Of a stretch of DNA of 64,000 nucleotides, positions 1 to 12,564 are shown piece after piece. Each line of letters opens with the position of its first letter. Position 1 is the first letter of the stretch. The stretch is from Salarias fasciatus. Lineage: Eukaryota > Chordata > Actinopteri > Blenniiformes > Blenniidae. The translations under genes were made by a program, and so were the position numbers. The notes under the pieces were generated by a model, which did no database searches, had not been told where the DNA came from, and saw only the letters and a program-made list of their open reading frames with translations. The DNA lies in contig NC_043748.1 in the NCBI RefSeq assembly GCF_902148845.1, forward strand, positions 13,422,445 through 13,486,444, written 5' to 3'.

Positions 1-299
1 CTTCTTACGAGGCAAAGAAAGCTCCAGACTCTACCTCCAATTATAACCGCCAGTCCTGAACATGTTCTGAACTCCCCAAAAAACTGAAACAGCAGCGTGA
101 CCCGTTTTGCGCACTTTGAGGAAAAAAAAAAAAAAAAAAAAAAAAAACCCTGTCACTGCTAAACTTCAACTTTTACCCCTCTTTGAAAAATTGCTAAATA
201 AAAAGAAGAAATGGCAAATTCCCAGCTGGCTCTCAGTCCCTCTGCCTCTGCCTGTCCTCTCAGTCACACCTCTGCCCACCTCGATCCCTCTCTGTCCCA

Positions 300-402
300 T
301 TCCCTCTCTGTCAGGATGGGAAAAAGGGGGTCCGCTCATCCAGGGAGAGTCGGAGCTCCGGGAGGCTCCGTGGCGATGGAGGGACAGCAGCGACATCTTC
401 CG
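300..402 (+). other. pik3r5: Possible 5' untranslated exon of pik3r5 (start not defined)
   Basis: A strong donor, CCG|GTGAGT, follows base 402. The next convincing acceptor on the + strand that leads into pik3r5 is just before the start codon, at about 3944-3947. ATGs at 211 and 376 read in frame up to this donor, but if spliced to 3945 or 3948 they meet a stop within three codons, so they would be upstream ORFs. The 5' edge is arbitrary. The exon could also belong to another gene or be spurious; only transcript data would settle it. Confidence 0.3.
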
Positions 403-1784
403 GTGAGTTCTTTACACTACATGTTGGAACAGATAATCACAAGTTCCTTTTATAAATTCACATATAAGATTATTTTCATTTTTATTAGGAGGATTTCCTC
501 TAACCCCCCTGTGCAACTTTCTTCTTCTTCTGAACAATTTGGTTCTATCCCTTGTCATTTACTCTTATATTCTTATTTTGTGCAAATACAGAGGAGGAAA
601 AAAGCTCAAGAAAAAAAACAAATTCTGTTATCTTGTCACTTCAATCAGCAACTCATAGACTTTTATCTTTGGTAGATTATTTATTTTAATACTTCTTTGC
701 AGTAAATGCAGTAAATATTTGTTTACCTTTTAAATGTTGCCTCATTTTAAGGAACATGCGTTTGTGGGATGAGCAGAGCTTAACATGTTGGTTGAGCCTT
801 TGAAATAAATTTGCAGCCAAAACCAAACCTTTCCTTGCTGGTGACATTTCTCTTTTAGTGGATCTGATGATTTGCTTTAGAGGAAACAAGATTTATTTGT
901 GTTTTAATCATATATTCTTTGAACAGTCAGGAAGTCTAAACTGTCATATGTCTCATTTCTTCAGGCGCTTCAATCATCCAGTCCTCCAGTAAAGAAAAGC
1001 TGTTTGTTATTGACAGAGCTGCAGATGTGGTGACTTATACTTGGGAAAAACCCACACATTAAGCCCTTTCTTCATCCCACAAATGCACGTTTCTTACAAA
1101 TGTGCAATCATTTATAGAGAAGTAATCAGGTTTTCCAAAGTTATGCGATTTATTTTGCCAAGAAGAATTTTTATAACAAAGAAATCATTTACTAAATGTA
1201 AATATTTCTATATAGTTTTAATGTTGATGGACATTTACTGGATTTTTTTTTTCATCTCAGGCTCTTACAAACCATAAAAGTGTGTTGTTGGCTACAGCCT
1301 TCATAGCATTAAAGGCGTTTCAATATTAAATGCAAATAATGTGGAACAATTTACTAGTATAATAAGACAAATCTTTGTTGAATGGAAAAATCATTGACTG
1401 AATCAGTGGACCTTCATCACCGTAGCAGGATTCACAGTTCAAGCTGGATATTCGCATTCAGCTGTTTTCACTGATGGTTAATGATGTGTTGTGTTTGAAC
1501 AAGGAAGCAGGACTACCTGAAGAAAAGCCAGACCTCGTAGAACATGCCAAGAAAAACGTAGGAAAACCCTGGACTGGTATCAAACTCCTACACTGTTGAT
1601 GTGAGGTGATAATGGGCGAAGCACATCTGAAAAACTCTGAGAGAAAAGGCTGAACGCTGCAGGGGAGATCCACAATAATCCAACACAGGAAAGTGTGTCA
1701 ATTCATGGAGTTAACCAGAAAGCAGCACAGCACTACTATCAATTAAGAAACTTTGACTTGTGTGGTTTTTTTGCACCCTGTTGT

Positions 1785-1930
1785 GTTTTATTCTGGGCCT
1801 TTCGATGTGGAGTTTGTTTGTTCTTGTGTGTCCTCTTCATGTTCCTCCCAGAGTCCAAAGACATGCATGTTAGTGATCTGCTGGCTGTAATTAGCCTGGA
1901 GGTGGGACTGTCCGTCTCTCTGTGACCTGT
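1785..1930 (+). repeat. Degenerate copy of a common fish dispersed repeat
   Basis: The segment around AGTCCAAAGACATGCATGTT (1853-1872) and the later GTCCGTCTCTCTGTG match the core of a very abundant fish interspersed repeat. From memory its consensus runs from a 'GGTGGCACAGTGGTTAGCAC' head to an 'ATGGATGG' tail. Only the middle is kept here. A more complete copy lies at 21258-21538. Confidence 0.55.
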
Positions 1931-3949
1931 GTACAGAACACTGGTGTTTCCACCGTGCCTCCAGCTCCCCGCAGTCCTGAAATGGAAAAAAATGTTGGTT
2001 CGGAGGATGAATGGCTTTGGTTTGGTTATAATGACGTTTGTGTGGGCAAAACAGACATTTCATCAGCATAAACTGACCACAGAGTCCGTTGTGTCAGATG
2101 GGATCATGTCATCAGGGCTCCTCCCACAGCTCAGCATGTAAACCACTTCAGCATCCAGACCCATTCAGTTCTGTTTTTGCAGCACAGGCTCTCCTGGCTG
2201 TGGCAGTTGGAGGTCCTATTTTTAAAAAGCTCCACTTGGGAGGATGTGGTCCGCTGTGTTGTTTTCCTTCTCTTGTGCTTCTCAGTTTGGTCTGATTTGG
2301 GACTGATGTGCCAGTAGGACACACAGGTACAGAGCTGTCTCTCTGGCCGCTTCATTTTCATATTTCTCTCTAATATTTGCACAGCAAGTGTCATTAACTG
2401 TTGTCTTTCCAGTGGGAACAGTGCTCTGCCACACAGTTTGAAATAGATTAAACTGTTTTTCAAACTCGTTCAGATGCATGGAAATTAGATTTGATTCAGT
2501 GAAAAACGCTTTTGCATTGTAGAGATGCTAAACAGATTTCTTTACTCTGTCTTTTCTTTACTTTTCTCCTCTCTAACGTGAGCAGGTGAAGTTCTGTGTG
2601 TGTGCAGTAGGTTAGCCGAGGCAGAGATCGCTGCGTCTGCGCCACGGCAGGTCAAGTTTGCCTGACACGGCTGGACAATACGGCCTGACAGCACACAATG
2701 GGTCACTGTAGCACCTGCTTCCTCTCAGGACAATTGATGGTGCTTGCGGGCTGAGAGCGGGATGTGCCAGGTAGCAGCACGTTTCCCCCCCGCTGTGTGC
2801 ACATGCAGCCATTCTCTGCTCATCAGATTTGTTGTTATCTGACGAATATCTGTCTGATGACAATACAAAGCCATGAAAATATGGATATTACACCTAAACC
2901 TCAGCAGAGATTTGATTTCTTTGAGTGATTCTAATATATTTGGTTGATTATTTCTTATGCAGCAGTGGCTCATGTTCTCCTCCCTACTGCATCTTCTACT
3001 CTCCTCATCACGGCGCTCCTCTTACTCCCACTTTAATTTACACAGAATACCTCGGAAGGCCTTTTCCTGTTTTCATGGGCGCAGGTGACCCCAGTTCTCC
3101 CGCCGCCGCCGCTTCCTCATGTGTGCGGACATCCTGTAGGCCGAACGTCCGAAGCTCGGCGAGGGGAAATATTCCTCCTCATCAATCTCAGGCTGGTCTG
3201 ATGTGAGGTTAAGGAAGCACCGCAGCGCTCTGCTCTTTGAGGAAATGTGCTCAGCTTGTTGTTTGAAACGCTTTCATTGTGTGGTTTTCGGTTTGTGAGC
3301 GAATGAATGAAGTCTTAAATACATTAAGTCTTTAATACATTAAGAATGCAGTGAGTCGTCAGGAAGTTTCAGATATCCATATCACTAAGCTCAAACATGG
3401 TAAGTACATATAGATCTGCTATAACTAGTCAAGTAACTTTGCCACCTTTCAGTTTAATATTGTTACTAACTTCCAGGAGCTTACACACCAACCGAGACGA
3501 CTGAGCATCAAAAGGGAAGGGGCCCGTTAATGAGAGTCATTATCCGTCTCACTTTTCAATCTTATGAAACCTGTTGTCTGCGGCGGATTTTAAGAATGAG
3601 AAAAAGAAGAAGTTGTGGCATCTGTTTGCAGCCAGCTCATCTCCGTCACGCTCACACCGTCTGTGACTCACTGCTTTTTGTAGGAAGTGCCTTGCAGGCT
3701 GCTCTCTGTTCTGTCCTTTGCGGTCCGCGCTCCCGTTGGCATCTCTGTGAGTCTGAGCATGTCTTTCATCCTTGATTGCGTTTGATTGCTTCCAGAGAGG
3801 AGATCATAAAGGCCTGTCAACTTCAGCGACAGGAAGCCGCGAACAATTGAGGACACAATCGACGGTGGAATTCTTCTTTTCTGTTCGGGACTTCCTCTTG
3901 TTGATGCTCTCGTGTTTTGTTTGTTGACGTCCTGATGCCTCAAGCAGAA

Positions 3950-6900
3950 ATGATTCAGACTATGGGCTCAAAGCTCGTGCACGGAGGACCGAGCATCCAG
4001 CACGTCCTGGAGCGCTGCCTGTGCGACCCTCGGCCTCACACCCTCGACAAGCAGCTCTGGAACGGTAGGATACCACAACCACGCTTGATTTTAGCAGCAG
4101 CGACACACAGGGACCGTCGGCTTTGGATGACTGGAAAGTAATGGTGGAGATTAGAAGCTGCTGCTGAAAGCAGCTGAGAAACAGGGGACACATTCTCCAT
4201 TTTCTTCGGATGAATAGGAATTGAAAGTGGTGTCTCACAGCATGTGGGAGTAACGTGTCGGCTTATGTAAGGTCAGTTGTGAAAAGTCTTACAAAAGGGC
4301 CTCATTCATTGATTTGTTGCACTGATGCAGTCATGTTGTTGTTATTCAGCCGCTCGATGCAGACGACCTGAAACAGGAGGAAGGTGAGCGAGCTGAGGCC
4401 GTGTGTTTTGTGTCTGCCTCATTAGCCGGACTGTGCATAAACCGCTGGTGTTTGGAGGAACTTGTGAAGAGAGATCCACACAACTTCCTCATCCTTCTGC
4501 AGAAAATACTGAGGAAAACAAGAGAGGTGAAAAAAAAAAAAACCCCGACACTGTCGAAACCGCTGTGTGCCTTCAAATGAGTAAACAGAGTTTCTCATTG
4601 ATGGTTTCTCTTCCGCAGGTGCTGGAAAAGTGTCAGTATGAACAACTGGTGCCTCTGACTCTGTTGTTCTCTTCAACCCTCCTGAAAGTGAGTGAACAAG
4701 CAGGAAGTCTTTGCACCGTCTCTCCAGGGTTTGGTTTAGTGAACGGGTGTCTCTGTGGACGCTGCAGGCTCCCCACGTGGCTCCGGACTGCAGCGTCCTG
4801 CAGGAGGCCTACCTGCTGTTCCACAGGTTCCTGTCCTGGCCGGAGCCCTGCAGCTCCGCCTGCAAGCGTCTGCTCCGCCTCATCCAGCAGGAGCGTCGAG
4901 CGCCAGGTCCAACACACCGCCGCGAAACACACCCCATGTCAACTCAGTGTTTCCGTTCAAGTGTTTGACCTTTGACCTTCATTCTGCACTAGGTTATTTC
5001 ACTAGAGTATAAACCTAAACAACTCACTAATGTGGATATTAAGAAATAAAATGTAAAATATAATGAATGAAAACTGACAACTCATTCAACTGTTCCTGAA
5101 TTAAACAGCTTTATTTAAAATATCAGTGCTGTTGATAAAATATTCAGCATTAATTACTTTTCAACCTCATTTCTTTTCAGTTTCAGCTGTAGGCATTTGA
5201 TTCAGCTAATATGTATAAAGGGTCTGTATTCAAAGCACATTCCTCAAACAAACAGTAAATTCTTTAGATTTTATAATGTGAGAGTTTCTTTTGTAAAGAA
5301 ATGTAGCTTTAATGGACTTTTTTTTAAAAAAAGAATAAACTGATTTCTATGAAGAAAATTGCTGATTAAAATAAGTAAATATCAATTGTGTCAAACTTAT
5401 GATTCTTGAAGCCACAAACTAAATGTAAATTCTACCAAAGTATCCATGAATAAATTGTGAATGAACAAAAACATAGAAATACTTCATAAACAGTAATTTG
5501 AGTGACTGTAATTATATATTTGAGCATCATAATATTTAGATGAAACACAAATGAATGAGGACAGTGAAAATAAAGCCAAATAATACTATTTGATGCTAAA
5601 TTGTTCACAACACCAGCCTTGGTAGTATTTACAGATACACATAGGCTACTGTAATGTATTGACAGTGTTGAATGACATCCTGTTTAAAATCACATTACAT
5701 GAACACACGAGGAATGAAGCGTCGTCTGATAAAACTGCAGGTCCGGACGAACAGGAACGACTGGTCCGGCTGTTCATTCGCTCACGAAGCCTTCATGTTG
5801 CCAAAAGAAGGCGGTGTTTCCTCCTCCGACGCTCATCATCAAAGCTTTTCTGTTTGTGCTGCAGGTATTTCATTCCTCAGACTGGTGCAAACGGAACAGG
5901 GAATTTCCAGCGAGATAAACTGCTCTAAGACCATGTGAGGCTCTTCAGATGATCCTCTCAGATATCAATAACCCTGAATGTGTTTAGAAAACAGCTTCAG
6001 CAGCATACATGTGGATCCTGTCTTTATCAGAACGGTGCTGCTGGTGAGCCCGGATGACGACGTCCCAGCGGAGGTCCGCTCGGTCTCCGAGCAGCTGAGC
6101 TCCCCCCACCAGTCCAGCAGAGACCTCACCGCCACCCTGATCCTGCACAGCTTCCAGGCCGCGCTGGGCGCCGCGTCCGACCTGCAGGCGCTGCAGGCCG
6201 CCCTGCAGGTAGCCCACGCTCCATTAAAGTGATGCACACTTATTCCTTCTTATAAGTTACTGTCGCTCCTGAATGTCTATTGACTCCAGACGATGCAGCC
6301 CGAGGAGCTGCAGCGGCTCCTGGAGGCGGTGAGCGACAGCATGGAGACGGCCACGTGCGCAGCAGCTCTCAGGACCACGATGGAGAAGCTCAGGGAAGGT
6401 CTGACTGTTCCTGCTGATCGCTGCAAAGATCCTGGTAGGTCTGAAAATTCTACACAAAACGCATGCTTTCAAATAAATGCGTGAAACGCTGCTGTGTTCT
6501 TACTGTCAGTATTGCTTCCTCTCAGTAGAAGGAGTGGAGATTTTGACCCTGCCTCTCCCCAAATGTCATATGTGCACATGGGAAAATGACAACTTTGGTA
6601 AATAGATCAGTTTGAATGATTTTCCAAAAAAAAATATCATAATATCAAGAATCTGAATGAAGTTTCTGTGGTTTTCATTCATGCAGACATTCTGAAAGAT
6701 GTTCTTGCACCTGAGGCCGACATGGATTCACCTGAAGACTGTTTCCTCAAAACTGAAGTAGAGGAGGACGATATTAATGACACCAGCGTGGACGAGGAGG
6801 ACAAGCCGGAAGGAGACAAAGTGGACCACGAACCGAACAGCCACCGCATTTCCACTGCGTCCTCCTCCTCCAGAGACTCCATGGTCTCCAGCTACTCCCT

Positions 6901-9552
6901 GTCCTCCAGCTGGTCCGTGCCGTCGGCCTCGTCGGGCGTGGAGAGCGACTTCAGCGAGGACACGACGCACGAGGACGCAGAGGAACGCCAAGACAGTCGG
7001 CCAAAACCCAGAAAGAAACCCAAGAAGAAGTCCAGGTCCCTGCTGGGCATCGAGCGCTTCTCCATGTTTCTGAAGAGTCCGCGCAGTCCCAGCGTCTGCC
7101 GGCGCGTCCAGAGCATGAACTACAACACCGACGTGACCAAAGACTCCCAGAGAAGCGGCTCACAGGTCAATCACCCCCAGTTTTCTTCCAGACAGGCCGC
7201 CCTGGACGCCCTTTCCCCGCAGAAGCACGTGTGCATCCGCAGGCGGCCCATCCTGAGCTGCGACGAGGGCGCCGAGCCCGAAACGCCAACGCTGGTCAAA
7301 GTGGTGGTGTTCGGAGGGGACCGGGAGGCCGGCAGGCTGGCCAGAGCGTACAGCGACCTGCAGCAGAAGGAGAGCAAATGCCCCAGGCTCACCAAGACCT
7401 GCAAACTGCAGTTTTACTTTGTTCCTACCAAGAGAAGGACTGGAGGTCCAGGAGGAGGACATGCTCTGAACGAAGGGCAGATAACTAAAACCTGCGCATC
7501 TGTGGTGAGAACATCCCGACTTTTCTTAACTAGTGGCTATTTAAAGATATTAATAAACCTCAAACGCATCTTTTTGGACTATGAGAGGAAAACCAGTGAA
7601 CCGAGACAAAATATAGTCACAGTCTAAACCCCAACCTGCTGTCAAAGTCAGATCATGTAATAAACCTACGTCTTCTCATTCATACAGGAGTTAAATGGCG
7701 TTACGATGGAGGACAGCACGACCGAAATCGCCCAGATGGTGGGCCTGATGGACCCCTGGTACGAGAGGAACGTCCTCAGTCTGCTCAGCCTGTCCTCGGA
7801 TGTGCTGTGTCAGGTACAGTCGGCGTGTGTGTCGAAAACAAATCAGCCAGTTTGAACGAAAAGCTGAGTAAAAAGTGGTGAAAAGACAGCCAGTGAGTTG
7901 ATGAAGTGTGTTTCATGTACTGTCGGTGTATTAACATCATGACATGAACTGACTTCATATGTGAATTTTCGGTTTATCTCAGACGGCCTCCAAGGACGAA
8001 GACGTCTCAGTGAGCGGCGTGGAGCGGCTCCCCCTGCTGGCCGACTTGGTGCTTTATTACTGCCGACATGCAGACCAGCCTGTTCTGGTGCAGCTCTACC
8101 AGGCTGAGGTTAACTTCCCAGACACGTTAACACACTGACCGTCAGTTGAAGTTCACAGTTTTTTTGTTGCTTATTTGTTTAGTTTTTTTTTTTTTTTTTT
8201 TTCTGTGGGCACTTCCTCTTTGCAGCTGACGCTGGCTGGTGGCGAGAAGAGAAGAGAAGTGTTCATTCACTCTCTGGAGCTTGGCCACTCAGCAGGAACC
8301 AGAGCAGTGAAGGCCATGGGTGAGTCACAAACTGGCAACCAGACTATAATGATATTACATGTGTGATCTAAAGTGTGTTTCTCTTTTCAAAGGTGCTGCC
8401 AGCAAAAGATTTGGAATCGATGAAGAGCGAGAGGCCGTGCCTTTAACGCTGAATGTGGCTTACAACAAGGTGTTGTTCTGACACACAGGTTTCCTGCTAC
8501 AGTCACAATAAGACCAATGTTTATATTCGCAGGCTGACCTATTTTTGCTACAGGTAGCTGTTAGTGGGAGGAGTCAGTGGATCCAGAAGGAAATAGTTTG
8601 CACATCCATCAATGTCTACAAAGGCTGCACAAAGCTGGAGCAGCTAGGTGCTGATTCCCACACACACCATATGATCTGTCCCCTTTTTTATCCATTTATG
8701 TCTTCCTATACATTTGAGGCACCAATGAAATGAGCGTTCTGTGTTCAGATTCAACAGAGAATCTGCAGCTGACGATGACAGAAGTCCTGAAGAGGCAGAG
8801 CTCCAAATCCAAAAAGGTCAACCAGGTGAAAACTGTCAAGCATCGTGAAACGCTTCTCAAAAAAGCCATTAAACAGCGAGACAGCGAGGACTGAATCTTT
8901 CCTCACACGTCTTCTCTCCCGGCAGCACATTTTGACCACAGAGGTGAGAGTGGACAAGGTGCAGGTGAAGACTGAAGATGAGGGCGCAACGTTCGCCGTG
9001 TGTCTGGATCAGGATCAAAAGAAGTTCATCCAAAAGGTCACCAGGTACGCCCCAGCTCCTCCCAGCTGAGGCGCATTGTTACATTTTATCGTGATAATTA
9101 GCTCTTATTGTGTAAAGCCTCACAGCCTCTCCTGTACTGTTCTCCATTTGTAGCTGTAATTTGTAAGTTAAAGAGCTGTAACTATGACGTTGGTTTTATT
9201 ATTTTATGGGGCCTTTACTGTAGTTGATGCAGAACTGAAGAACCTAAATGATCCACAAATCTCATCTGCAAGTTGAGGATGTGATGAATTTTTCTGAAAG
9301 GGGAATCTAGTCACTGTCACTTATGAAGTTATGCATCATATTCATTTTAAATAATTAATATTTGGGAGACATATAAATACACTGACGCTCCGTTTCGTCT
9401 GCAGCTGTGAGGTTTCTCTGTGCTGCAAACCCGGAAGTGGTTCCGACTGGAGGTCCTACAAGCCGTCTCCAGGCCAGGTTCAGCCGCTGCACCCGTCCTA
9501 CTGCTCCCTGCTGTGCCTCCCCATCACCTCCTTCTCCGCATCAACTTCCTGA
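3950..9552 (+). CDS. pik3r5: Phosphoinositide 3-kinase regulatory subunit 5 (p101)
   Basis: Adaptor of the class IB PI3K: it binds the p110 gamma catalytic subunit and G-beta-gamma so that GPCRs can drive PIP3 production at the plasma membrane. Seventeen exons splice to 855 codons (human about 880): 3950-4064, 4426-4526, 4619-4687, 4768-4906, 5865-5934, 6031-6208, 6290-6434, 6526-6597, 6687-7504, 7688-7813, 7983-8108, 8226-8319, 8393-8469, 8554-8647, 8749-8825, 8926-9044, 9405-9552. All junctions are GT-AG and keep frame. An N-terminal helical region (aa 1-290) contains [16 protein letters not shown]. An acidic, Ser-rich linker follows (about 300-480). The conserved [17 protein letters not shown] starts near aa 502 and DPWYERNVL near 591. 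Residues [15 protein letters not shown] and the terminal [11 protein letters not shown] also match p101. The small exon 6526-6597 restores the segment [13 protein letters not shown]. The start follows the acceptor; M5 is an alternative. Confidence 0.95.
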
Positions 9553-10385
9553 AACTCTCGGGACTGCACCCAGCCACACTGGGGACGTCGTATTCACACG
9601 GCACCGGGGTTTCCAAACCGAAACAGATTACAGGACGACCTTCGTCAGCCAGGTCAAATGCACCTCTCGATTACCTGGGTGGATTCAACAAGGCGTTGGA
9701 GGAATTTCTCAGAGATTTTGTTCCATATTGACTGGATGTAATCACACAGGAGAGATGGACCACCGGTTCAGAAAGGGATGGTCCTGCTCAGCATGTAAAC
9801 AATCTTTAAAAGGTACTATGGAGGCCGGAGCCTAGAGGGAATAACACCCCTTTCTAACTTTCTAAGCATGAAGACAGGACTAACACGGACAACAACACAC
9901 TGACGACCAATACTTAATGGTTCGTTAGCTCAAGGCTGAAGGTTTGATTGTTCCATTTAAAGATACAGAGGCAGGATACTGAAAAATGACAGAAAAAAAA
10001 CTAGACTGGCTGAAAAAAGTGCGTTCAAAATGAAGAAAACAACCCTAAAACCTTTACTGCAGGAAGAGAACAGGGAAGAATTTTATTCAGAATTTTATTT
10101 CTGATAATTATAACAATTCCTGATAATTATTAGCACAGTATAAGCTGTAAGAGGAACTGTAAACCCCATAAAAACAGAATGTTTCACTTTCTGAAGAGCC
10201 CGAAGAACAATGAAGTTTCTATAAACAGTCATGACAAAAAGCAAAATAATAACTTTACTGCATGTTCTGTTGCAATGTCGGGTTATTGGACGCACAGTAG
10301 TGAGGTTACTGCTCAACTCCTTCCACAGTTCAGAACCATTCATTTGGCAGAACTTGAGTTGCCTGTGTGTGAGGAGTGTGCGTGT

Positions 10386-10388
<3 letters not shown>

Positions 10389-10466
<78 letters not shown>
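10389..10466 (+). repeat. (CT)n microsatellite, about 78 bp
   Basis: An uninterrupted CT dinucleotide run in the likely pik3r5 3' UTR. It gives artefactual Ser-Leu and Arg-Glu reading frames on both strands. Confidence 0.97.
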
Positions 10467-10471
<5 letters not shown>

Positions 10472-10704
10472 CGCCCAATGAACATGTGTGGAATTCCCCG
10501 AAGGTTTACACTTATATTAAAAGTTGCTCCAGTCGTCTTTCTTCCTGGTTACGGTGATTGACATAAACTTTGATCTCGTCATCTCCGCAGTGTTTATGTG
10601 TCGCAGCACTTTGGATTCCTGCCACATATGCATGCAGTTCATGCAGTTCGTTCAGAGGTTGTATTTGATATAGTCAGGACAAGTGAGGAACCTTAAAGAC
10701 ACAA

Positions 10705-10710
10705 AATAAA
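10705..10710 (+). terminator. pik3r5: Candidate pik3r5 polyadenylation signal
   Basis: First canonical AATAAA downstream of the stop that lies past the CT repeat, about 1.15 kb after the stop codon. A second (CAAATAAATC) lies near 10842. The assignment is inferred from position only. Confidence 0.4.
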
Positions 10711-11808
10711 AGAGTGCCACCACGAGTTGATTCCATTTTATTTCTGGTTGGTTGTGTTTGGTGAGGTGTGTCAGTAAAGGAAGAATGTGTGTATAATGAA
10801 TGGGTTGTGTCTCCGCTGGCACTGACAGAGGATTCTGTCAAATAAATCAAACTACTTGTCTACAGTTGTATAGATTCATCTTCTTTCCGTAGAATATTAA
10901 GGAAAATGTACTTTGATAAAAACATATTTAGCAGTTTTAATGTAAAAAGTTAGATTCAGGTTAAACAAATTTTGTCGAGACATAAAGTCAGAAACTAATG
11001 ATGTTGATATTGAAAAAAAAAATCAGCTTTAATGGACTGTCAGCTCTGCAGGAAGCCGTATATACAATGTGTTTACAGAAATATTTAGGAGCGCACAAAT
11101 AATAGAGAAATTGTCTATTTAATTCTTATTGTTTTAGAAGATGCAGATCAAACCAATAAAGGTTAAGCAAGAAGGTTATGGAGATCATACAAACCTTCCA
11201 TTTATTCATTATTTTTAATTCAGTGTGAAATTGGAACTAGTAACGCAGTAAAATAAACTTTATCCTTTATGAAAATGGTTTTATGCTCGAAAGGGTGCTT
11301 ATGACTTGGATGAAAAATCTTCATGATGCTTTTAAATGAGGCCATAAACTTAAATGTATTTAATGTTCACTGTTAACAAGCATTCATAGATCCATGTAGG
11401 TCATTTTAAATAAATAACATTTTGTTCATATGAAAACCTTTTTCTTTGTGAAATTAAACTCGTTTATCGAGATGCAGAAATTCTATGAATATATGTTGAT
11501 GGACGGATTCTTTGTTTTTTCTTTCCACTCTGAAGTTTTCCGGTATTTTTAGTTACACTGAGAGATTAGAGGCAGCACTGAGTCCCTGAGGATGACAGCA
11601 CTGAATGCATTACCGCCCTTTTCTTGATTTTGTTCTTTTGCATCCAACAGGTTAATAGAGATGAATTTAAAATGAGCTATTTATGTAAAATTACTTTAAG
11701 AGTGTTTTCCAAACTTAACTGATTCTGTTTTTCTTCTACATCATTAGAATAACAGCTGTCATTAGTGGGACGTGCTCTGTTAGGACCTCCTCCGCGGTGC
11801 ACGGAATG

Positions 11809-11839
<31 letters not shown>

Positions 11840-12420
11840 CCCATGGTGCCTCATCACACCCAGCCTCCATTATGTAAGCAACACATGAAGTCATAACCGT
11901 GTTTCACAGGAAGGTTTCATCAGTTCAGATAAGCCTGGACTACATCTCTCTCATTCGCATGTTTGTGAAGATTTAATTCACAAAGGATTCCTGCAGGTAA
12001 AGTAACTTTATTTTTTCTCACATTGAATAAGAATCAAAGATTTGGATACAAATCTTCATTCAATGTTTTCATTCGTAGATTCTCACTGAAGGCATCAAAA
12101 CAATATGGAATTATGAACTGAACAAGAAAGTGTGAAATATCTCAAAATATGAAGCTCAATATGAGAGTGCCGACTGGGAATGAAGCAAAAGGGGCTGCTT
12201 CTATAATCTATAATATAGAAGATGTTTAGTTATTTCACACTTTTTCATTCACTACATTAAAATTTGACTGGCTGTGTAATTCTACAAGAATGAGAATTTT
12301 GATCTGATTCGTTGATTTACTTTAGTTAGACTTGTCTGTTTGCAGGTTTACAGAGTGACCTCAATCAGATCTTGATCTGAGTGTCTGCCTCAAACCTGAA
12401 ATTTTACTTTTGTCATTTCA

Positions 12421-12564
12421 GGGAAGTCAACGTTGAACCTTTGTTGTGGGGAGATCGCCACGAAAGATGGGTTGAAATCTGTCTGAAGGGAATTTACTGG
12501 ATTTGACTGTTTTGTTTTCTTTGCTGAATTTCCACTTACTCTCAAGTACCGAAGAGTCGACACG
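12421..12564 (+). promoter_or_regulatory. pik3r6: pik3r6 5' leader with a minimal upstream ORF
   Basis: An acceptor, GTCATTTCAG, ends at about 12421 and the leader runs to the ATG at 12565 (CACGATGACT). It contains a two-codon upstream ORF, ATG GGT TGA, at 12467-12475. An upstream non-coding exon ending at 11996 (CTGCAG|GTAAAG) is plausible. Confidence 0.5.

Larger units (their letters stand above)
1..3949. other. Region upstream of the pik3r5 start codon
   Basis: No conserved coding exon is recognisable here. There is an A-homopolymer at about 121-147, a possible untranslated exon ending at 402, and a degenerate dispersed repeat at about 1785-1930. The rest is AT-rich non-coding sequence, probably the first intron or 5' flank of pik3r5. 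The open frames in this stretch are short and low-complexity, and I recognise none as protein families. Confidence 0.6.
9553..12420. other. pik3r5 3' UTR and pik3r5-pik3r6 intergenic region
   Basis: This holds the pik3r5 3' UTR with a long (CT)n tract, an AATAAA at 10705-10710, AT-rich spacer and T-homopolymers near 11813-11839. A donor CTGCAG|GTAAAG after 11996 could end a pik3r6 5' untranslated exon. No coding exon is recognised. Confidence 0.6.

Noticed and set aside
211-675. Open frame of 154 codons near the left edge
   Set aside because: Low-complexity Ser/Pro-rich composition. It crosses a good splice donor at 402 and continues into AT-rich sequence, and it does not resemble any family I know.
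10095-10561. Arg-Glu and Ser-Leu repeat proteins over 10.1-10.6 kb
   Set aside because: These are translations of the (CT)n microsatellite.
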